The position numbers were made by a program, and so were the translations under genes. Source: Hybos culiciformis (taxonomy: Eukaryota > Arthropoda > Insecta > Diptera > Hybotidae). From it: a DNA stretch of 64,000 bases. The notes under the pieces are model-generated. The model had not been told where the DNA came from. It saw nothing but the letters and a program-made list of their open reading frames with translations, and did not search any database. Shown piece after piece: positions 26,558 through 40,806 of the stretch (its first letter is position 1; each line of letters starts with the position of its first letter). The stretch spans positions 33,056,861-33,120,860 of the forward strand of contig OZ023274.1 in assembly GCA_964007475.1 (NCBI GenBank). Direction: 5' to 3'.

Positions 26558-29500
26558 CTATCTATTATCATCAAAGCATATTTTTGAAGAGGCTGAATAT
26601 AGAAGTAGAAAATTCTCGCTTCGAGCTTTATTCTTAGTATTTTTGTACATCATTTTTTATTGGCAAAATTATATTAAAAATTAAATAAAAAATATAACTT
26701 TATTTTATTCAGTAAAATTCAGTGACAATGTGAACAGAAATTACTTTTGACAGTTGAGGAGTGGACCAAATTAGCATTTAATATAAAATATAGTGACAAT
26801 GAAATATTAATTTTTTTTTTAATTAAAATCATTGAGAAAGAAATTTAAGTTTTTAAAATCCTTGAAATTAAGTTAAAAAAAAAAAAAATGTTTTGATGAC
26901 TTTTCGAAAATTAATTGTTTAATGTTTAAATTTTTCCATACAATGTTTACATATAAATTTATTTTGGCAGAAAAAAAAACATTTTTTTTTTATGTATATT
27001 TTTAGAAATATTTTATATTATTATTATTATTATTATGATTTAGTCAAAAAAAAAAAAAAAAAATCAAGTTAAAAATTAAAATTTATTTTATTTAAAAATA
27101 TTTATTTATTTTATCCATTTGACTTTGAATTATTGGTTTAGAGGTGAAATTATTATTTTTATTCAAAATTAAATTTATTATCAAATAGCACGTTCATGTA
27201 AAATTAAAATATTTTCGAAATTATGCATTTTTGATGTTTGAATTGACAAAAACAAAAAAAAAGCCCGTACAATGTTGTACACAGTTATGTATATACAGTG
27301 TAGTGCATAGCAATAGCAACAATATTATTTTCCTTCTTTTTTTGTCCAAAATTTATTGAGATATAGCTTTATATCTTTCTCAAGTGACTTCAACTTTTTT
27401 GGTTACTTACAAATTCAAAAATTGAAAGGAACTGAGAGAAAAGTTCAATTATATGGAATAGTAAAATGTTTATAGTTCTTTTAATATTCATCGTTTTTTT
27501 TTTTAATTTTAAAGAAATTGTCGCGCAAAGTATCTAATTTATTCAATTTCAGCAAAAATAACTTTACAAACACATGATGTCACTTGATCATTCCTCTATC
27601 TCAATTTATTTAAATTAAGATCACACTAGCTTCATGAAAGGTTTTAAAATTCCTTTGAATGCATAAATCGAAAAATATTAATATTAGAAATATAATGTTT
27701 AAAAAACATTTTTTGACACAGTTAGCTAACAGTGACTGTCATAAAGGATAATCCAAAAAAAGTTGTTCCAAAATTTTCGGCCGAAACATGAAATCTAATT
27801 CAATACATATTCAATTCGGTGGAAATTTATTTCAAAACAAAAATTAATCTTATATGTCCGATTTTTAACATTATCATATATAATGAAACTAATGAAATTA
27901 TGTTTTTGAATGTCCGTTAAAATTGTAAAGGTAAATATAAAAAAAAATAACATATAGGTAATAGCGCATTGAAGAGATATTTTAATATATAGGTTTATTT
28001 ATACAGTGCATAATAGTGAACATAAAATACATATATCTAGATAATGTACAGTAATAGAAAAGAAAACTGAACAAAGGAAAATTTATATTTATATTTTTTT
28101 GTTTTGTTTTTATTTTGGTAGGTATATTTTTATTTTATATTTTTTATTTTTTTTTACTTTTTTAATATTATTATTTACTAAAAGAGATAATGAAAATTTC
28201 TGCTCCAATTTCATTGAACTATATTTTCATTAAATTGCTGGTTAAAGGAGCATCATTATACTCCAGTTTTTTTGTTTTTTTTTCAATATATTTATAGTTT
28301 TTATGCTTGTTATAAAAGATAGAATTAATATGCATCTGTACCTCGATCTGTATATAATAAGAATGTAATATATTTTTGCACAAGCACAATAATTTTTTTT
28401 GTATAAAAATAATATTGTTTTATTTTTTATTTTGATGAGCGAAATAAAATATAGTTTTTTATGTATTCATATTTGGAATGGTTTGTTAGAAATAGCTATT
28501 AAAGTTGTTAATGTGGCAGCTGTGAGCAATTTATCGATTAAAGAATGTTGTGGTGTCAAGAATTATTTTTTGAATCAATGATTAATTACTTATCGTTGGT
28601 ACATTGAATATTTCAGTTAAACACAGTATGTTCTTAACAAATGTTATATACAGAATACAGAGTAATGTAGTTCTTGTCAGAGTAGTTTATCTGTGATTGT
28701 GATGTATCGTCGTGCTTCGTGCTTGTAATAGTCTCTATAATGGAATACTTTAATATTTAATTAAGATATATTTTTAATAAAATATAATAAAATTATATTA
28801 TTAAGATCATTGCCCAATAAAAAGTGTTTCAGATAAAAATTTCCTTATATTGTAATTTTATTATTAAAAAAAAAAATTGTTTTCTGTAAAATTTTTCTTT
28901 AATCTAATTAAATTTTGATGTGCTAGAAAGAAAGATGATGATTTTATTTGATAAATTTTATTATTAATTGGAAGATGTACACATTAATTAAAAGAGATGA
29001 AAATATAAGGCACGTCACATTAACTAATAAAATTTATCACAATTTTCCTTTTCAATAAATTATTTGTTTTCTTCCCAATGGCATTTATTTATAATACAAT
29101 AAATTTTCAACTCGATTTGATTTTAATTTAAATTGGTAAACAAAAAAATTATTAGTTTGGCGCTCTAATTCCGGGCCATTGGATTCCTTGTATTCATTTA
29201 TTGTTAAAATTTATTCTTCAATTCGTTTGGGTCCAAATCTTTAGCACAAATATAAATATATAATTAAATTATATATAGAGAAAAAAATATGTTCGAAATG
29301 TTAGTCGCTTAGTTCACTGTTTTACACTATTACGACTAATATTTTTAGTAGCAAAGCATGAGTAGGTACATGAAAATTTTAAATACGTTTTTTCTGATTT
29401 ATGTAAATTCGTAAGTAATATATAAAATCTATCAAAATTATTAATATCAATATCTAGAACATAAAAAAAATTAATCCGATACGATACTAATATAACTAAT

Positions 29501-31187
29501 GTGATTTTAAATCAAAATTAGTTTTTGTTTTCCGATTCGTTTTACAATTAATTTTATTGAATTTTCCTTTTATGAAAAGTGAAATTGAATAAAATTTATA
29601 AAAAGAATATATTGCATACATCTACGTATACCTACGTAAGTAGATGAAATTTATTGTACATACTTCTATCAAAATTCCACGTTTATTTCGCAAAATTGAA
29701 TTAAAAAAAATTTTTTTTTTTAATAGATAGGTACATAAAGTCTATTTTAATTCGATATGAATTTTAATTAAATAATTTTTTTTTTTCGCCACTTTATACC
29801 TAGTAACACATGTAATGTGATGCTGATGAAATAATTGCGCATTTTTATTTTATTTTTTAATTTTTTCTGTGAAAATTGAAGACAATAATTTAATAATTTT
29901 ATTTTTTTATATTTTCCTATTGATGTAAATGTAAAAAAAATTAAAATTAAATTATAAAATTTATGTAACATTTACATGGGTGCATAAAGTATTTTTATTT
30001 AATACAACATAAAGAAATTGCTTTAAAAGAAAATTTAATTTTTTTAAGAATTATGCAAAAAACAATTTTGAAATAAATTTACAAATAAAATATTATTAAC
30101 TGGATTTAATCATTTATTAATTTACTCGAACTGAACTCAAATTTGAAGTATAATTATAGATAAGTCTCCAGATAACTTCATTTTAATTCTTCAGATAAAT
30201 TAAGTTATTTATGTCTGATAATTTATACTAATTGTATATATTTATTGCAAAATGGATAGAATGAGAGCTCATGATAGTAGAATCAAATACATGACAACTT
30301 GATAGGCTTAACTTGAGCCGTGGTGCGAATTTTGAAATCAATATTTTGTTAAAATTTAACAAATAATAATTTTAACTATTTTAAGCAGCTGAAAGTTGGA
30401 AAAAATATTTGTCAATAGTAATTCTCTAATTAAATTAATCAAAAACACTAAAATTTCAATTACTAACTACGACTACGAACCGACGTCTTTATTATAGTTC
30501 AAGTATTATCTCTAGTAATCTTTTCAAATTAAAAACTGTGAGAAATTTTAATAATTGTAATGTAATTAAAAATAAAATTGTTTTTTATTTTACATTTTCA
30601 CAATTCAAAGCAATTAATTAAATCTACAAAATTATGCTTATCTGATAATCTATTTTTGATGCAGGCATAATCATTATATATATATAGTTTTTTTACACCT
30701 TAAAAAGTGAAATTTCACGGTTGAATGTTTAAAAAGTTTAGTTTTTTTTTTAGTTTTTTTTATTATTATTATTTCTTTTTATAACATTCGGATTTGTACA
30801 AATTTTAATAAAAACCATGTCTCTTAGCTTTCTTCTGACAGACATTTGTACAATTTACTTCCAAAGAGTCCAAGATAATTTATTAAATAATTATTATTTT
30901 TAATGTATCTTGTGTTATTTATTTATGCAAGTACACCGAACTTCTGTTTTAGCGGTGTCAAAAAGTTTCAATAATCTTTATTGATCTCTTCGAGTAGTGT
31001 CATCTTTGCTTCGTCATAAATGAGACTTTAAAGTTTTACATCTACAATATCTTCTTTTAATGTAAACAGAAGTTGTATTTTATTAAATAATACAGTGGAA
31101 ATAGATTTGATTAATAAATTTCAGCGAATTTTTCTATACATAATTTCAACTGAATAAAAAATATGCTAAAATGCATGCTTCCTTTTA

Positions 31188-31380
31188 TAGTATATACACA
31201 GAGATCTAATTTCATACAACTTTTTTACTATGAAAAATAATCAGCTCCATTTGATAGTCTTTGTAAAAATGTTCGTAAATTGAAACAAAAATCTATAAAA
31301 TACCATCAAATGGAGCTAATCTCCACCAGTTAATTTCGTATTTAAAAAAGTTGTATGAAATTATTCCTCTGTGTACACTG
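31188..31380. mobile_element. Tc1/mariner-type palindromic MITE
   Basis: Terminal inverted repeats read CAGTGTACACAGAG at the right end (reverse complement) and TAGTATATACACAGAG at the left, each followed inward by AATTTCATACAACTTTTTTA. TA flanks both ends (31,186-31,187 and 31,381-31,382). A second inverted pair, near CTCCATTTGATAG and CATCAAATGGAGCT, lies inside. At 193 bp it has no coding capacity. The long complementary arms and TA duplication indicate a non-autonomous mariner-like element. Confidence 0.75.
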
Positions 31381-34300
31381 TATTTCTCTGTGGTCTTACT
31401 CATAAATGTTTAATAAATATAGCTCTAATGGAGTTTTATTTAAAATTTTCACGCGTGCGTAACCTAAATTTCCGTTAACCATTAATTTATAGTTTTGTTT
31501 ACTATGCTTATACCATATATTATATAAATTTATATATTTACCATGTATAATATATTTATAACTTATTTAAATATATATTTAATTTAAACAAAGAGAATAT
31601 GATATTGTTTTTGATATGGTTCGTTCGAATCATCGTTTTTTTTTTTTTGGTGAATTTTGCTAATTTTATTTATTTTGCATAAAACTTTTTTCTGTTTAAA
31701 AAAAAATAAATAATACAATTAGGTCATTTTTGTATATAAAATATTTTATTTTTAACTACGTAACGTTAGTTCTTAATTTCATACTTTTTAGAGGTTCTTC
31801 TGGAAAGTAGTTTCAATGTCCATAATTGTGACACGAGAATAAATTTTATTTAAAATCTGCGGAACAAACTGGCGAACGATAGTTGTTACTTATATAGAAA
31901 ACATATACATTTTTGTTCCGTGAATATCAAAAACAAAATTAACAATATTTAAAAATGCTAAAAATTTATAAAAGAATTGAGATTTAAAATATTTTTACAG
32001 GAAACGCAAAAGTTTTATCGCCACTGCATTTTCAAATAGAGCATAAATTTATTCTTATTGTGAGGGCATTAAACTTTATCCGACTTAGTTATTATTATTT
32101 TTTCTCATTGATAAATAAAGGACATTTTTTTAATTTGAAGTAAAGCAGCAACAATTTAATTTTTCTTTTTATTCTTATAATCATCACAACATAAACATAA
32201 ACAGTCATAGACTTAAAAATATCCTATGACTACATAATGTTTTCAAGGATATAATTATACATAATATTTTATGAGAAAAGTTGCTTCTTTTTTTTTTTCG
32301 AATAAATAATTTAGTTTTCAATTAATTTTAAAAAAAAAATTTGCTTTTTTCCAAGAGCGCATATTCTGCTTCAAAAATCTAGGCCAAAAATATTATTATT
32401 ACCTATTTAGTAGAAATCAGAAAATAAATAAAAATAAATTTAGCCCTGAAAATGTAGTAAAAAATAAAGCAGTGAATTTATATAATAAAATGTCACCAAA
32501 AATTTCGAAAAAAAAAATTCTGAGTACTTATATATTTTTCACGATTTCAATCTTTATATAATTTCTTTTCGTATTATAGATTTAAAAGAATAAATAGATT
32601 GATTTTAATAGCCCGTAGAATAAAATATCATTAAACCATATTTATGTAAGTTTTTTTTTTTTTAATTGAACTTTTTCAAAAGACAATGAGAACCAAAAAA
32701 TTTATTGGGAAATAAAATTTTATTAAACATTCTTTTTTAGAAGACAGAAAATAACGTGAGATTGACCTGATATCAGAATAATGCTGCTTAGCTTTTGCCA
32801 ATTCAATTTTATTTCAAATTCAAGTAAATGATTGCCTTGTTTGTATAATGTTGAACTTTTTGTCTTGTGTGTTTTATGGATTCACTATCGGAGTTCAAAT
32901 TTTATAGCATGTCACTTGTTTTTTTTTTTTTTTTTTTCAAATATCAATGTTATGTTCTTAGTTTCAAATTCGGTGAATAAAGTTTATTAAATAAATATCT
33001 ATTTATTATTTTTATGTTAATTCAAAAAGTTTCTCCCGAAGGCCCCAATTATTTAAAACATCTGATTGAAATTTTTCATTGTTTTTCATTCATCGTAAAC
33101 ATTTTGAATTTTATAAAATGGTTTATGAATTATTATTAAAGTGGTGTATATTTTCCTAGTTGATTCCATCATGGTACACACATATTATTCTTAAGAGAAA
33201 TGTTAAAATTATAATCAGGGTAGATAACTTTATTGAATCATTATTTGTTTTTATGTAGAATGTTCAAATCATTGTTTTTTTCTCTATATACTTATTTTTT
33301 TTTTTTTTTTTAATAAAAATCGTGTTGAGGTAATTTCAAGTTTTCAAGTTAGACTTATTTTATTTTAGTTTCTTTTTTGTCATTGACTTTGTAGTATAAT
33401 ACAGTTTAGATATTTTATTATTCAATTCTATTGCAAGATTTAAAAACATTACATAGCTTGAATATAAATTATGTTTAAAAAAAGTACAGATATAGTATAA
33501 AAACTTAAACATTAAACGATGTTATTTTTAGTTTTTTATTTATCTTATTTTTATTTCATGATTCCAAGGCAAGCATTGAATAAAAAACTTTTGTGTAGCA
33601 TCTTCGAAATTACCAAAATTAAAAAAAATGGTAGTACAATTTACATTAGAATAAAAACTTATGATAATCTTGTACTTAAAACCTAAATTATTGTCCATAC
33701 TCTGAAGTGAAGCCGCTTTTCACTTATTGCGTCTTAGAAAACTTTTGCGTTGAACACAAGTTCCATAATTGACATTAACTCGTGTATTAATTTTCATCAA
33801 AATCTTTTTTAGAACCCAACAGTGATAAAGCTAAAGATTTCCTACAATCTATCTCGGCTCTCATATAAATGTTTATCGAAATCCATTTCAATCCTCCAAT
33901 CCGAATCCTTTGACACAAATCAGGAATTTACCATTTTTTAGGTTCCACTAGTTGTTATCTATCTATCAATATACTTCATATTTTTTTCGTATTCCAAAGG
34001 GTCCGAATCGGATTAGTAAATTATAGGTTGCAAGCATTTTAACGTGCGTTAGACAGATATTGAAAACATGTATTCCGTTTTTTTCATTTTTGATGAGAAA
34101 CAGCTTAAAAAGATTTGACTATCAATATCTTCGACTCCATATAAATAACACATCGCAAATCATATTTAAACGTCAAAAGAGAAATATTTTTTTTTAAAAC
34201 GAGTTGGAAATTTTCATGAGGCTTTATAAAAATTAATTAATATTTAAATTACTCACATAATTTCATGTGGAAAATTTTGTATGAAGAATATTGAATTTTC

Positions 34301-35230
34301 TTTATAAATGAAATGGAAAGCGATACAAATTATAAATGGATTAAATAAAAATAATAATTAAAAAACGAAATTGAATTCAATTTATTTAATTTTTGATTCG
34401 TTATACTTACTTTGAAAAAAAAATAATTATAATAATAATAATTATATATATTTTTTTAATTAAAAAATTAAAAAATCATATTGCTGTCATTTTTTTTTTT
34501 TCACTGACTGTTGTTAATATTGTATTTCTTTCAAATCAATAATGTCTTTCAAAATATTTCAAAGAAACTTTTTATATCCATTTACATAATTTCACATTAC
34601 AGTTCAATTTTTCTTACAGTGAATTTAAGTTTGTTACGTTTTTGGTTTTTTGCATCAATTGTTGTGAAGTTCTATTTAAGACACTTTTTTAAAGTTCCTT
34701 CTTTATTAATTATACCTCACAAATTTTATTGTTTACATATGAATTGACAAATAAGTTTTGCACATGGCCAGACCACATGTGTGCAGGCTCCCAAAAGCTT
34801 TTTCATTTTGAAATTTAAAACTATAGAAAAATGAATGTAAACATCCTATATCAAATTTCAATATAATCATTATTAATTTATTATTTTATTAATTTTTTTG
34901 AAATTCTTTTGGGAATTATAGAATCAATAAAATAGTTCAAATAATATTAGAAATGATTTTTTATTTAGTTATTTTATCTTTTTCTCTAATTTCATTTGTG
35001 GTTATAATAATCATATATTTCTTAGACAAAATGAAATAAGACTTAATCATTTTAATGGCTGATAAATTGTGAAATTTGTTGTATTAAAAACCATGAAAAT
35101 TAAACTAGATATATTAATTATCAAATTTGATTAGATCACTTTGTCTGTATCAGTTTTTAATAAAAAATAAAAGTCAAAATGTTCTCTCAAGTCAGAAGTA
35201 AGAGTTATTAACTAAAATGTCAGTTTAATA

Positions 35231-35378
35231 TAGAAAGAAGTAATTTAACATAATTTTATATAAAATATCACACTCGATTGATGAGAACTATTCCCTCTAT
35301 ATTTTTTTTAGAGAGAATAGTTCTCATCAATCGAGTGTGATATTTTATATAAAATTATGTTAAATTACTTCTTTCTAT
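35231..35378. mobile_element. Near-perfect 148-bp palindromic element
   Basis: Arms 35,231-35,298 and 35,310-35,377 are complementary over 68 bases with one mismatch near the tip, leaving an 11-base loop. TTTAATA flanks both sides (35,224-35,230 and 35,379-35,385), a plausible 7-bp target duplication. The near identity of the arms implies recent origin or gene conversion. No coding capacity. Confidence 0.75.
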
Positions 35379-36437
35379 TTTAATACTTAAGTATAAACAA
35401 TAGTTTTAAGTCTTATGTTCAATGATTTTTTTCTTACCTACTTTGTTTGTTTCAGTTTTATATTTAAAAGATAATAATTATTTGAATTTCACAGACAATT
35501 TAACATTCCAATTTTTTTTTATCAATTATTTAAAACAAATTTTCTATCTTCGACGAGGTATACCTATTAATTTTAATTTGCTTATTTTAATAACTTGTGA
35601 TAGTTTTATGAGGTCCAAGTTCAAGATTATTATTAACGATTAAATAATTTTTTTTCTACATTAATTAAGTAGAAATTAAAATTCTAAAATCCACATGCGT
35701 GTTAGACTGTTAACTGGTTAATATCAATTGTTCAAAATGACGTTATCAACAATATATTTGATTACTATTTCTTGTTTACATTTGCTTTAAATTTTTGCGT
35801 AAATTCTAGTTGGGTTTATGAAAAAAGTGTCTCAAAATGCTTTTAGTAATTTATTAAATCATTATATCAATTTTAACTCTTTAATTAATGGAATTATTGA
35901 AAAAGAGGTGATTCTTAAATAATTGCTTAATAAAAGCCATTGGTGCTTGCTGCAGCTCTTATGACGATACATTTTTCACATTGATAATAAATTATCAGCC
36001 CTAATTATAAGCATTCGATATGCTACACATATTCCATACGAAAATATAATCTATTTTATTTACCTACATCAAGAACTTAATATTGCTTTTTTAAATTACT
36101 ACATTTAATGCTAATTAATTCTTTTTTTTATGTCGTTTCAGATTCACATATATTTTTCTATAAAAATTTCTGTAAATACTATAACAAAAATCGCGCAAAT
36201 TAAAAAAGAAAATCAATTACAAGACTGAAAAAAAACCATAAATTTTAAAAGGAAACAACCAACAAACCAAAAGAAGTTTGATAAGGAAGAAATTGATCTC
36301 ATAAAAATCACAAAAAAAAACTACCAAGGAGTGGGAAGATAATTCTCAGCTTTAAATTAATTAAGTAAAAAAACCAACCCACAAATAGCAGCAGAAACCC
36401 AAATTTGTACAAAGTACTTTTTTTGTTCAATCGTATA

Positions 36438-37588
36438 ATGTTTAGTGGTTTAGCAAAATATCTATTTGGATCCACTAATTCTGATACGTTTGATAGAAAA
36501 GAAGACGATAGTAATTTTAAGGAAAGTGTTGATAATAATCAAAAACCTCTAACTACTGACGACAATTTAAAATTTCTTTCGATCGACGACGAGGATTGGT
36601 TAATTGTTGATAAAGAAGGTAAAATATTTGAATAACATTTCACCATATTTGTTGTAATAATATTTGTTTATAATTTTAATAGAATACGAAAGCTTACCAC
36701 GTACTGATTCTGAAGAAGAATTACCATTTGTTGAAATCAAGAAGCAACAAAGTCCAAAAAATCAACGACCAAGACGTCATAATAGGGCTGGTGCAAGTGG
36801 CAATAATGTTAATCGCCACTTAACCAATCCAAATTATAATGATGGAATATCCCAGGCCCTATATGTTGTACCAAATAATGAATCCAACAATACAACCTTG
36901 GCCGTCGTTGCTTGTCCAAATGGACAAGCAAATATTATGGAAGAATCATGGTTCCTGACACCTCCTCCATGCTTTACATCAACAGGTCCAGTACAAATGG
37001 AGACATCACCATTTGAAAACTTACTGATAGAACATCCAAGGTGAGAATTCTTGTCTATTTATAAATTATAAAATTTAAATTCTGTTTTTTTTTTAATCTA
37101 GTATGTCAGTTTATCATAGTATTAGGTCAGCTCAAGAGGCTGCCGTCGAAAGTTTTATTGATCTTGATCTCGGTGCTGAGGAATCAATAACCGAAGCCCA
37201 ATTAAATTCATTTTCAACTCCAATCCGTGTAAGTTAATTATTTTTAAATTATATCTGTTTATATATATAGAATATATATAATTATACAATACCTATATAA
37301 TACTTTTCTATATATAAAAAATATTATAATTTTTTTTTTTAGAATATGATGGTTATTCCACGAGTATCAATTCATCGAACACCTGAGCAGCATCTGGCTG
37401 ATAAAAAAAATTATTTATTACGCAATTCACAAAAAAATCATGACAAAAAAGATCAACGTCAAAATTGTGGTGCAAAATTTATGAAACGGGGCAATAAAGC
37501 TCGTGAGGGAAAAAATTCTATTAAGCGTGATAATTGTAAAAATAATGGGCGCCAAAACTACCTATGGTGTGCCAAACAAAAATGTTAA
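36438..37588 (+). CDS. TP53INP/DOR autophagy and transcription co-regulator
   Basis: Homologue of vertebrate TP53INP1/2 and fly DOR, which bind Atg8/LC3 on autophagosomes and also act as nuclear receptor/p53 co-activators. Coding exons are 36438-36618, 36683-37040, 37102-37228 and 37343-37588. The introns are 57-114 bp, phases agree, and the product is 303 residues. The LC3-interacting motif is DDEDWLIVDKE, with W54-L-I-V57 in an acidic context. The second family hallmark, EESWFLTPPPCFTS followed by ETSPFENLLIEHP and SMSVY, spans the exon 2/3 junction. The C-terminal exon is highly basic and Asn/Lys-rich, consistent with nuclear or nucleolar targeting. I chose the second in-frame ATG (36,438) because it begins the conserved MFSGLAKYLFG. 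The upstream leader likely starts at the acceptor at 36,141. Confidence 0.93.
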
Positions 37589-40500
37589 AAAAAAATTGCA
37601 ATAATAATAATGACAATTACTGTGGGAAGATGGAGCAAACTTGATAATGATAAGTTCTTCATCTTTTCATGGAAAACGTAATAAAAAATTTTCAGGAAAA
37701 TTATGTGGAACCAACATTTGGAAGCAAAATATGGATTTTTTTTTCTTCTTTTAAAATTTAAGATTTTAACTAAAACATTTAGAAATTATATTTAAATAAT
37801 TAATATAAAACACAATATATTAAAAAAAAAATAGCAAAAAAATATAAAAAAAATAATAAAAGAATTTACATAAAAAATATAAAATTATTCTAATAAAAAT
37901 TAAAAAAAAATACACATAAAAATTTTAAATATTAAAAAAAAAATCTTATTTAATTTTGACATTATAATTCTTAGTTTTTTAATTGTTTTGTAGTTATTTT
38001 CGGGATGATTTTTTAATTTATTACCGATTTTTACGAAAAAACCAATAGCAAATATTATTCTGGCTCCAAAAGCTTTCAAAAATAATTATCTCTCTATATT
38101 TAGATTAAGTATTAAAATTTGGGGCAGCTCAATTTGCTTGCTGTACCAAAAAAAAAAAATTAAAAAAACTAATTTCAAATTTGTAATTTCTACTCAAAAT
38201 AAATATAAATCTCATTATGTAAAATTAAATATTTTTCATTTTGGCTATTGGTATAATGAAAAAGAGCCTGATAAATAAAAACCATATAATTCATTTTTAT
38301 TAGAAAATTTTCACAAAAAAAAAATATTTACGTAGTTGAATGTAAAAGAGAATATTAAATAAAAAAATTTAATAATAATTGTGATATTAATAAGAAAAAA
38401 TATGTAATAATTTTTTTTTAGATGACAAAAGAAATACACCACTAACAAAATTATTTTAATTTATTTATATACCTATTATATGATAACAATTTTTAAATAT
38501 TAAAATAATAAATGAAAACAAAAATGTATGGGCGAAAACAAGTGAAAAAAAAACTTTATTTTAACGAATATTGTATACAAATGTACGTGTTTTTTTTTAT
38601 CTGAAAATATTAGACAAAACAAAAACATTAATGTATTTAAGGAACATAGAATGATAGTTTGGTGCACAAAAAGCTTAATACTGTCGTAATAGTCTAACAA
38701 TAATCAATATACGTGAACAATAAGCAATTTATAGAAAAATAGTTCTTTAGTATTGTTCGACTGATATTTAATTCTATTATAAATGTTCATATTATTTTTA
38801 ATAAGATTGAACATATTAATAATAGAAAGAAATATTTACTTTTCACATTAAAATAAAAATAAATTTTGATATTTCATGATATTAATTTTTTTTCAAATTT
38901 TTAAACAAAATCTGTAAATATAACATTTTTTACCACGCACATTTAATAAGTTGGGTAAAAATAATGTGAGAATGAATGTTCATAAACACAGATCTTTTCC
39001 AGTAAACTTTTTGTACACCATCGCCGAAAATATATTTAATAATTACTAAAAAGGTTATATAAATGATTTTATTTTTATTTTGGCAAAAACTCCCTTATGA
39101 ATCTTAAACTCCAAAGCAATATTATAAAGTAATAATTTTTACCTATAAAATTTTATAATACACATACTTATTTTATTTTCAATAACTATCTATTCATTTA
39201 AAAAGTTTTTTTTTCATGATCGAGTATGAAATTTAAAATTTTTTGAGTTAAACTGCATCATTATAAGCGCTGATTTTTTGGCCATACTCAAAAATAATAT
39301 TACGATCTAGGACTTCAAATCAATCATTTCTTTCCATTATTGTCCATAATTTATAATTGAATCAGATATTTAAAATTATCCTTATTTCATATTATATATT
39401 TTTTATAATATATAATTTTTTTTTTAAAATAACAAAAATTATGTTTAAGTTTGGTTTACATTTTTAACAAGTACATTTTTAAATGAATTCTTTCTTTTTT
39501 ACTTGTCCTACTGTAAACATAATAAATTTAAAAAAAAATTTTCCTTTTATCCATATTTTGCTAAATTATTCGTAATTAAAAAAAAAATTAAAATTAATTT
39601 ACGAAAACTTTTTTTAAGAAAATTCGATAAAACCATGTGTTCAGAAAAAGCTAATATTCAAAAATTAAAAAAAAAAAAAAAAATTTAATAATTTAAGCAC
39701 CCTTAAAAATCATTTCATATTAACCATCCGACAAAAAATTTTAAGTACATAACAAATATGAACTTATTAAGTGTAAAAATATAAAGTAATAAAAATCAGA
39801 ATAAAAATATTATGGAATTAAATTTAAAAATTTAGTTAATACACAAAAAAAAAAATTAAGTAGCATCATTGACGCTGTAAGTTTGAAATAATCTTTCTTC
39901 TTAATTGAAACTTATATTTTTCATCCCAAATAATTATACCTATTATTAAAATGATGAAATCATTTGAATTGAATATTAAAAATTTTCTTTCCCTGAAATA
40001 TTTAAATATAGTTTTATTTTCGCTGTATTCAAGTCAAAATAAATAAATAAATGCTATTGATTTTGCTATTTAATTTTTTTTTATATATAATATAATAAAT
40101 ATCTAGAAAATATGAAAATGTAAAAAAAAAAAAAAAACAAAATTAAAAAAGGATGGCTGCAGATATTGAAAAAATATTATTCTTTATTTTTAAAACAAAC
40201 AATTGAAAATTTTAAATATATAAAAATATATAAACAGTATAATGTTAATAATATTAATGAAAGAAAATATTTGTTGTCTTAGAATCTAATTAATTAGGTA
40301 TATTAATATTTCTAATTTATTAAATTTTTTTGTCAAGAAAAAAAAAAACAATTAGTTTTTGTTTTTTTTATTTTTGTTTTATTTCATCTTAAATAATTTA
40401 ATGGATTTTATTGTAAAGAAAATTGAGAAAAAAAAAAATACATAAAAAAAATAAATAAAAATATTAACATTAAAAATATGTAGAGTTTTTAAAATTAAAA

Positions 40501-40806
40501 TTGACATAACAAAAAAAAAATTATATAAAACAAAAAAAAATAAAATATTTGTTGAAGAATAAAAATATAAAATAAAAAAAAAAAATGAAATAAAAGTAAA
40601 TAGATTTAAAAAAAATTACAAAATTTTTGTTTAATTTTTTTTTTTTCTTTTTAGCTTATTAATTTCAAAAGTTTGTATTCTATTAAATAGGCATGTATTT
40701 ATATTTATCCAACCAACTTTTTTTCATCTGAGAAATCAAAAACTATTTATTAGACTTGTTCAATTTACAATAATATAAAATAATGAGTAAATAATGTTGT
40801 ATTTAC
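37589..40806. other. TP53INP 3' UTR and intergenic DNA
   Basis: The first several hundred bases are probably the A+U-rich 3' UTR of TP53INP. No single poly(A) signal can be chosen among the many AATAAA-like words. The remainder is A/T homopolymer-rich. The small open frames at 38,500-38,700 (-) and 39,503-39,688 (+) show no codon structure. I see nothing else. Confidence 0.55.
40746..40751 (-). terminator. Poly(A) signal of the BtpA-family gene
   Basis: AATAAA on the minus strand, 56 bases beyond the stop codon of the BtpA-family gene. Confidence 0.5.

Larger units (their letters stand above)
14050..36141. other. 22-kb A+T-rich desert
   Basis: No recognisable gene in this span. It holds homopolymer and ATT microsatellite runs (around 15,247 and 27,020), three palindromic MITE-like elements (18,369-18,728; 31,188-31,380; 35,231-35,378), a 17-bp tandem duplication (26,524-26,557) and two isolated exon candidates (23,254-23,462 and 25,000-25,162). 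Part of it may be a long 5' intron of the TP53INP gene, since an acceptor-like TTTCAG sits at 36,136-36,141 before that gene's leader. Confidence 0.55.

Noticed and set aside
33895..34018. Weak inverted similarity between AATCCGAATC-type words
   Set aside because: Needs several gaps; too short and diverged to call an element.
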